Shown piece after piece: positions 6,929 to 9,557 of a stretch of 9,557 nt of DNA. The notes below the pieces were generated by a model, which worked only from the letters and a program-made list of their open reading frames with translations, made no database searches and was not told the origin of the DNA. Origin of the DNA: Bacteroidota bacterium. GTDB taxonomy: Bacteria > Bacteroidota > Bacteroidia > NS11-12g > UBA955. A program made the translations under genes and the position numbers. Each line of letters opens with the position of its first letter. The first letter of the stretch is position 1. Location: the NCBI GenBank assembly GCA_009918425.1, contig RGEC01000077.1, positions 1-9,557 on the forward strand, in the 5' to 3' direction.

Positions 6929-9557
6929 TTAACGGAGTAAGTTCAAGTGACCGGTGAATACCTTGTAATTGTCTTCCGTTGGAATTTTTACAGTGATCTT
7001 ATAGGTGTAGGTCCCTTGTTGACAATCTCGACCGAAGTAACCGTAGGAACCATCCCACCCAACTTCCGGATTTAAGGATTGAAAGATGAGCTCCCCCCAG
7101 CGGTTGTAAATTGACAAACTATAATTGTTTGGATCAATCCCAGAAGAAAAAATGGGCAAAAACTGCTGATTGAAATTATTTCCATCCGGAGTAAAGGTAT
7201 TGGGAATATAAACAATTATTCCATCCTGATACATGAGGGTTAGGAAACTACTATCCGAACACCCAAGTGCAGAGATAGCAACAAGGCCAACGGTGTATCC
7301 TTGACTGGTGCCCATGTATTCATGCACCATGTCCTCTGTGTACGTAAATGTTCCGTCTCCGGCTTGCCATATATAATTTTGGGCACCACTGGAATTGTTT
7401 TGAAAAGTTATCGTTTGAGTAGGTTGTGAGAAGAAACTTGGACTCGCAGAAAAAGCAGCCACAGGGGGTGCATCTATGCAAATAAAATTTGTCATGACGG
7501 AAGATCCAATGCACCCGTTTTCAACTAGACTTAATCCTATGGTGTGACAACCCGGTCCAAAGGTAAAGGTCATCGTGTCTTGGGTGGAGGATGGTACTCC
7601 GTCAACAGTCCATTGGAAGGTGGTATTTTGCGCACTACCCGCGGTATTCCAAAGCGAAATATTCGCAGGAGCACAACCGGTAAGGGAACTTGCGTCAAAT
7701 GAGACGGAAGGAATAGAGTTTACGATTACTTGAGCGGATTCACTGACGCTGGAACAACCATTGAGGGAATAAATAACACTGTATGTAGTTGTCGCCAACG
7801 GCGCTATGGAAATTGAGGACGTTGTCAATGGATTTGGTGACCAAAGGTATGTTCCACCTAAAAGGTCTGGTACAGCAGTAAGAGTTGCTGTTTCCCCTTC
7901 GCAGATGGAGACATCTTGTACGGAAATTTCAGGCACTGGAATTATGGTAACCGTAGCACTTACCGGTGAGCTCGAACATCCGTTTACGCTGTATATCAGC
8001 GAATAATTTGAGGTGGCAACCGGGCTTACCGTAATGTTTGCGCTCGTGCTGTTTGTGGACCAAAGAAAGGAACCACCAGCAGGCACCAAGGCTGTTGGCG
8101 AAAGGGTCACTGATCCGCCCTCACAGGTGCTAGCATCAGAAAGTGTAAATGTAGGAATAGGGTTAACAACAATTGTGGCTGTTCCTTGCGCCAAACAACC
8201 GTTGTAATTATACAAAACAGAATAGCTTGTCGTAACATTTGGTTGTACGGTAATCGTATTGATTTGCACATTGTTGTTCCATAGAAAAGTGCCTCCAGCT
8301 GGTGTTCCGACAGCTGTTAATTGGGTGGATTGCCCGAAACAAATTGTATCGGATAATATGGTAACAACAGGAGGTGTATTGCTTGCGCTGAGCTGAACAG
8401 GATAACTCAATTGACAGGAATTGTTGTCAGTAATGGTCAAGGTATAATTCCCTACTCCTAAATTCGAAAAGGAATAACTTTCTCCTGAATTAACGATTTC
8501 TAATCCAACAGGATCAGAAGAGGAAGGGCCACCTAAGGTAACATTATAGCCTGGGGAACCGCCATTTGCTGTAATAGTAATGGAGCCATCCTGAGCATTT
8601 TGACATAGTGGGTTATTGAGAACATCGGTAGAACCCAAGGGAGACGGTTCAGTAAGTTGTATGATGTTGCTGTCCAAACAACCGTTGTTATCCGTTACAA
8701 AAACGGTATAGGCACCTGCACTTAAGTTAGTTATAGAAAAATTTCCTCCACTTGCATTTATCTCTGTTCCAGTTGGATCTCCCGAAGCAGTTCCTGTCCA
8801 AATAACATTGTAAGGTTCAGTTCCATCAGTTGCTGTAACCTGAATTGAACCGTTACTCGCACCGCTGCATGAAACATTTGAAGCTAAGAATTGCATGGTA
8901 AGAGCAGCAGGAGGAACTAAGGATACGGATGTATTCGTGGTGCATCCATAGGTATCAGTTAGTGTTACGTTATATGTTCCAGATCCTAGCCCTGAGATGG
9001 CATATAATCCACCATCCAATGGTATTTCAGTTCCGATTGGATCATCACTGGTTGGTCCAGACCAAGAAACATTGTATGGAGCTGTGCCACCGATAGCTGT
9101 GATATCCATCGAACCATTAAACACTCCATTACATAATGGTGGAACCGGTGTCGCATTAATTTGAAGGATTGCTGGCTCCATAATAGTGCTTGTTGTAGTA
9201 GCCGAACATCCATTACCATCCGTCATGGTAATAACATAACTTCCCGCAGGGGCTCCATTCACCGCGTAAGATCCACCATCGGTATTTATCTCATCGCCAG
9301 CAGGATTTCCTGTATTTGGTCCAGTCCAGCTCATATTGTAGGGTGCTGTTCCACCAGTTGCAGTTCCTTCTATTGAACCACTTGCACCGCCATTACACAA
9401 AACAGGAGTCGTTGTTGCAGATGCGGTTAACCCCACAGGCTCACTAATTTGAGTGCTTGTTGTTGCCACACAGCCATTGCCATCCGTTATGGTGATGGTA
9501 TACGTTCCCGCCGGAGCATCATTTACTGTATAGGAACCGCCATCAGTATTTATTTCA
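6929..9557 (-). CDS. Type IX secretion cargo with SprB-like repeats and gliding-motility-associated C-terminal domain, N-terminus outside window
   Basis: The frame is open from the right edge (first full codon at 9556) to the TAA at 6931-6929: 875 residues. The GTG at 9469 is in frame but lies inside a repeat, so it is not the start. The order is: SprB-like repeats of 88 residues (1-397, Cys at 54, 142, 230, 318), three Ig-like repeats (about 398-616, Cys at 406, 478, 552), a PKD-like domain (about 617-695), a PKD domain with YIWQAGDG and VHEY (696-781), and a CHU_C/type B sorting domain (782-875). In this family the last domain directs export through the type IX system and attachment to, or release from, the cell surface. 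SprB-like repeats occur in gliding adhesins such as SprB, but they also occur in many other surface proteins, so gliding itself is not shown. The giant gene follows 171 bp downstream on the same strand with its own promoter. Confidence 0.95.
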   Translation of the reverse strand, partial: EINTDGGSYTVNDAPAGTYTITITDGNGCVATTSTQISEPVGLTASATTTPVLCNGGASGSIEGTATGGTAPYNMSWTGPNTGNPAGDEINTDGGSYAVNGAPAGSYVITMTDGNGCSATTTSTIMEPAILQINATPVPPLCNGVFNGSMDITAIGGTAPYNVSWSGPTSDDPIGTEIPLDGGLYAISGLGSGTYNVTLTDTYGCTTNTSVSLVPPAALTMQFLASNVSCSGASNGSIQVTATDGTEPYNVIWTGTASGDPTGTEINASGGNFSITNLSAGAYTVFVTDNNGCLDSNIIQLTEPSPLGSTDVLNNPLCQNAQDGSITITANGGSPGYNVTLGGPSSSDPVGLEIVNSGESYSFSNLGVGNYTLTITDNNSCQLSYPVQLSASNTPPVVTILSDTICFGQSTQLTAVGTPAGGTFLWNNNVQINTITVQPNVTTSYSVLYNYNGCLAQGTATIVVNPIPTFTLSDASTCEGGSVTLSPTALVPAGGSFLWSTNSTSANITVSPVATSNYSLIYSVNGCSSSPVSATVTIIPVPEISVQDVSICEGETATLTAVPDLLGGTYLWSPNPLTTSSISIAPLATTTYSVIYSLNGCSSVSESAQVIVNSIPSVSFDASSLTGCAPANISLWNTAGSAQNTTFQWTVDGVPSSTQDTMTFTFGPGCHTIGLSLVENGCIGSSVMTNFICIDAPPVAAFSASPSFFSQPTQTITFQNNSSGAQNYIWQAGDGTFTYTEDMVHEYMGTSQGYTVGLVAISALGCSDSSFLTLMYQDGIIVYIPNTFTPDGNNFNQQFLPIFSSGIDPNNYSLSIYNRWGELIFQSLNPEVGWDGSYGYFGRDCQQGTYTYKITVKIPTEDNYKVFTGHLNLLR
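6932..7213 (-). other. Type B (CHU_C, gliding-motility-associated) C-terminal sorting domain
   Basis: The last 94 residues show the family hallmarks: VYIPNTFTPDGNN at the start, YSLSIYNRWGELIFQS in the middle, GWDGSYG, then QGTYTYKITVK and a final GHLNLLR before the stop. The usual FTPNGDGVND stretch is changed to FTPDGNNFNQ. In characterised relatives this domain is recognised by the type IX system and type B cargo is not always processed like type A. Its presence makes type IX export of this protein near certain. Confidence 0.93.
7709..8365 (-). repeat. Three tandem Ig-like repeats (72-76 residues each)
   Basis: Each copy opens with a Cys strand (TICFGQS, STCEGGS, SICEGET), has a GG[ST][FY]LW or GGTFLW turn in the middle, then a TTSYSVLY-like strand, NGC, and an IP or VP linker. 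Opening Cys codons start at 8341, 8125 and 7903. This is the common Bacteroidota Ig/PKD-like spacer type. It probably acts as a stalk between the SprB-like region and the PKD and sorting domains. Confidence 0.8.
8342..9557 (-). repeat. SprB-like repeats, 88 residues (264 bp) each, four full and one partial
   Basis: The repeat-opening Cys codons start at 9397, 9133, 8869 and 8605, exactly 264 bp apart, and the Ig-like region takes over at 8341. A further partial unit begins at the right edge with EINTDGGSYTV. Each unit has C.....GSI, GGTAPYNVSW, a GP.S.DP.G.EI insertion, GG.Y.I..L..G.Y and TD..GC. The fixed length and the conserved insertion separate this group from the shorter standard SprB repeat. 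The fourth unit is the most divergent (GGSPGY, NSC). Confidence 0.9.

Noticed and set aside
6880..6931. Intrinsic terminator after gene 1
   Set aside because: I found no stable GC-rich stem followed by a T-run in the coding direction; the AT-rich repeats here are direct, not inverted.
7806..8207. Plus-strand reading frames of 64-66 codons
   Set aside because: They are antisense to the Ig-like repeats of gene 1, which show clear domain patterns. No start signals or homology are visible.
9467..9469. GTG as a start codon of gene 1
   Set aside because: The frame continues upstream to the edge with good SprB-like repeat sequence (EINTDGGSY and TDGNGC), so the GTG encodes an internal Val.

Overview
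The window comes from a member of the Bacteroidota, most likely a Flavobacteriia-like marine or freshwater lineage. The evidence is a gliding-motility-associated (CHU_C-type) C-terminal sorting domain, SprB-like repeats, GEVED and LamG domains in very long secreted proteins, a promoter of the Bacteroidota form (TTTG, 20 nt, TAAGTTTG), and starts without Shine-Dalgarno sequences. No species can be named from this stretch.

Both genes lie on the minus strand and both run off a window edge, so they read from right to left. Gene 1 (6929-9557) is the C-terminal 875 residues of a type IX secretion cargo. It has one partial and four complete SprB-like repeats of exactly 88 residues, then three Ig-like repeats, two PKD-like domains and a type B sorting domain. 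Next comes a 171-bp AT-rich intergenic region. It holds four degenerate 21-bp repeats that start right at the stop codon of gene 1, followed by a good Bacteroidota-type promoter.

Gene 2 (1-6757) is the N-terminal 2252 residues of a giant secreted protein, with no stop codon in the window. It starts with an unusually long N-region before the signal-peptide core. After that come a MAM/jelly-roll-like domain, an Ig+GEVED module, a LamG domain, several Ig/PKD-like domains, a NIDO-like beta-sandwich, a second Ig+GEVED module, an Ig plus a 'DSFGDGWNG' domain, and a third Ig+GEVED module. The visible part ends in an array of 27-residue, two-cysteine repeats (exactly 81 bp) that continues past the left edge.

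Both products should be exported by Sec and then, shown for gene 1 and inferred for gene 2, by the type IX system to the cell surface or medium. The domains suggest adhesion, matrix binding or surface display. No enzyme active site was recognised. There are no tRNA, rRNA, CRISPR, insertion-sequence or phage features. The best items for a second look are the 21-bp phased array upstream of gene 2, the higher-order 162-bp structure of its terminal repeats, and its extended signal peptide.
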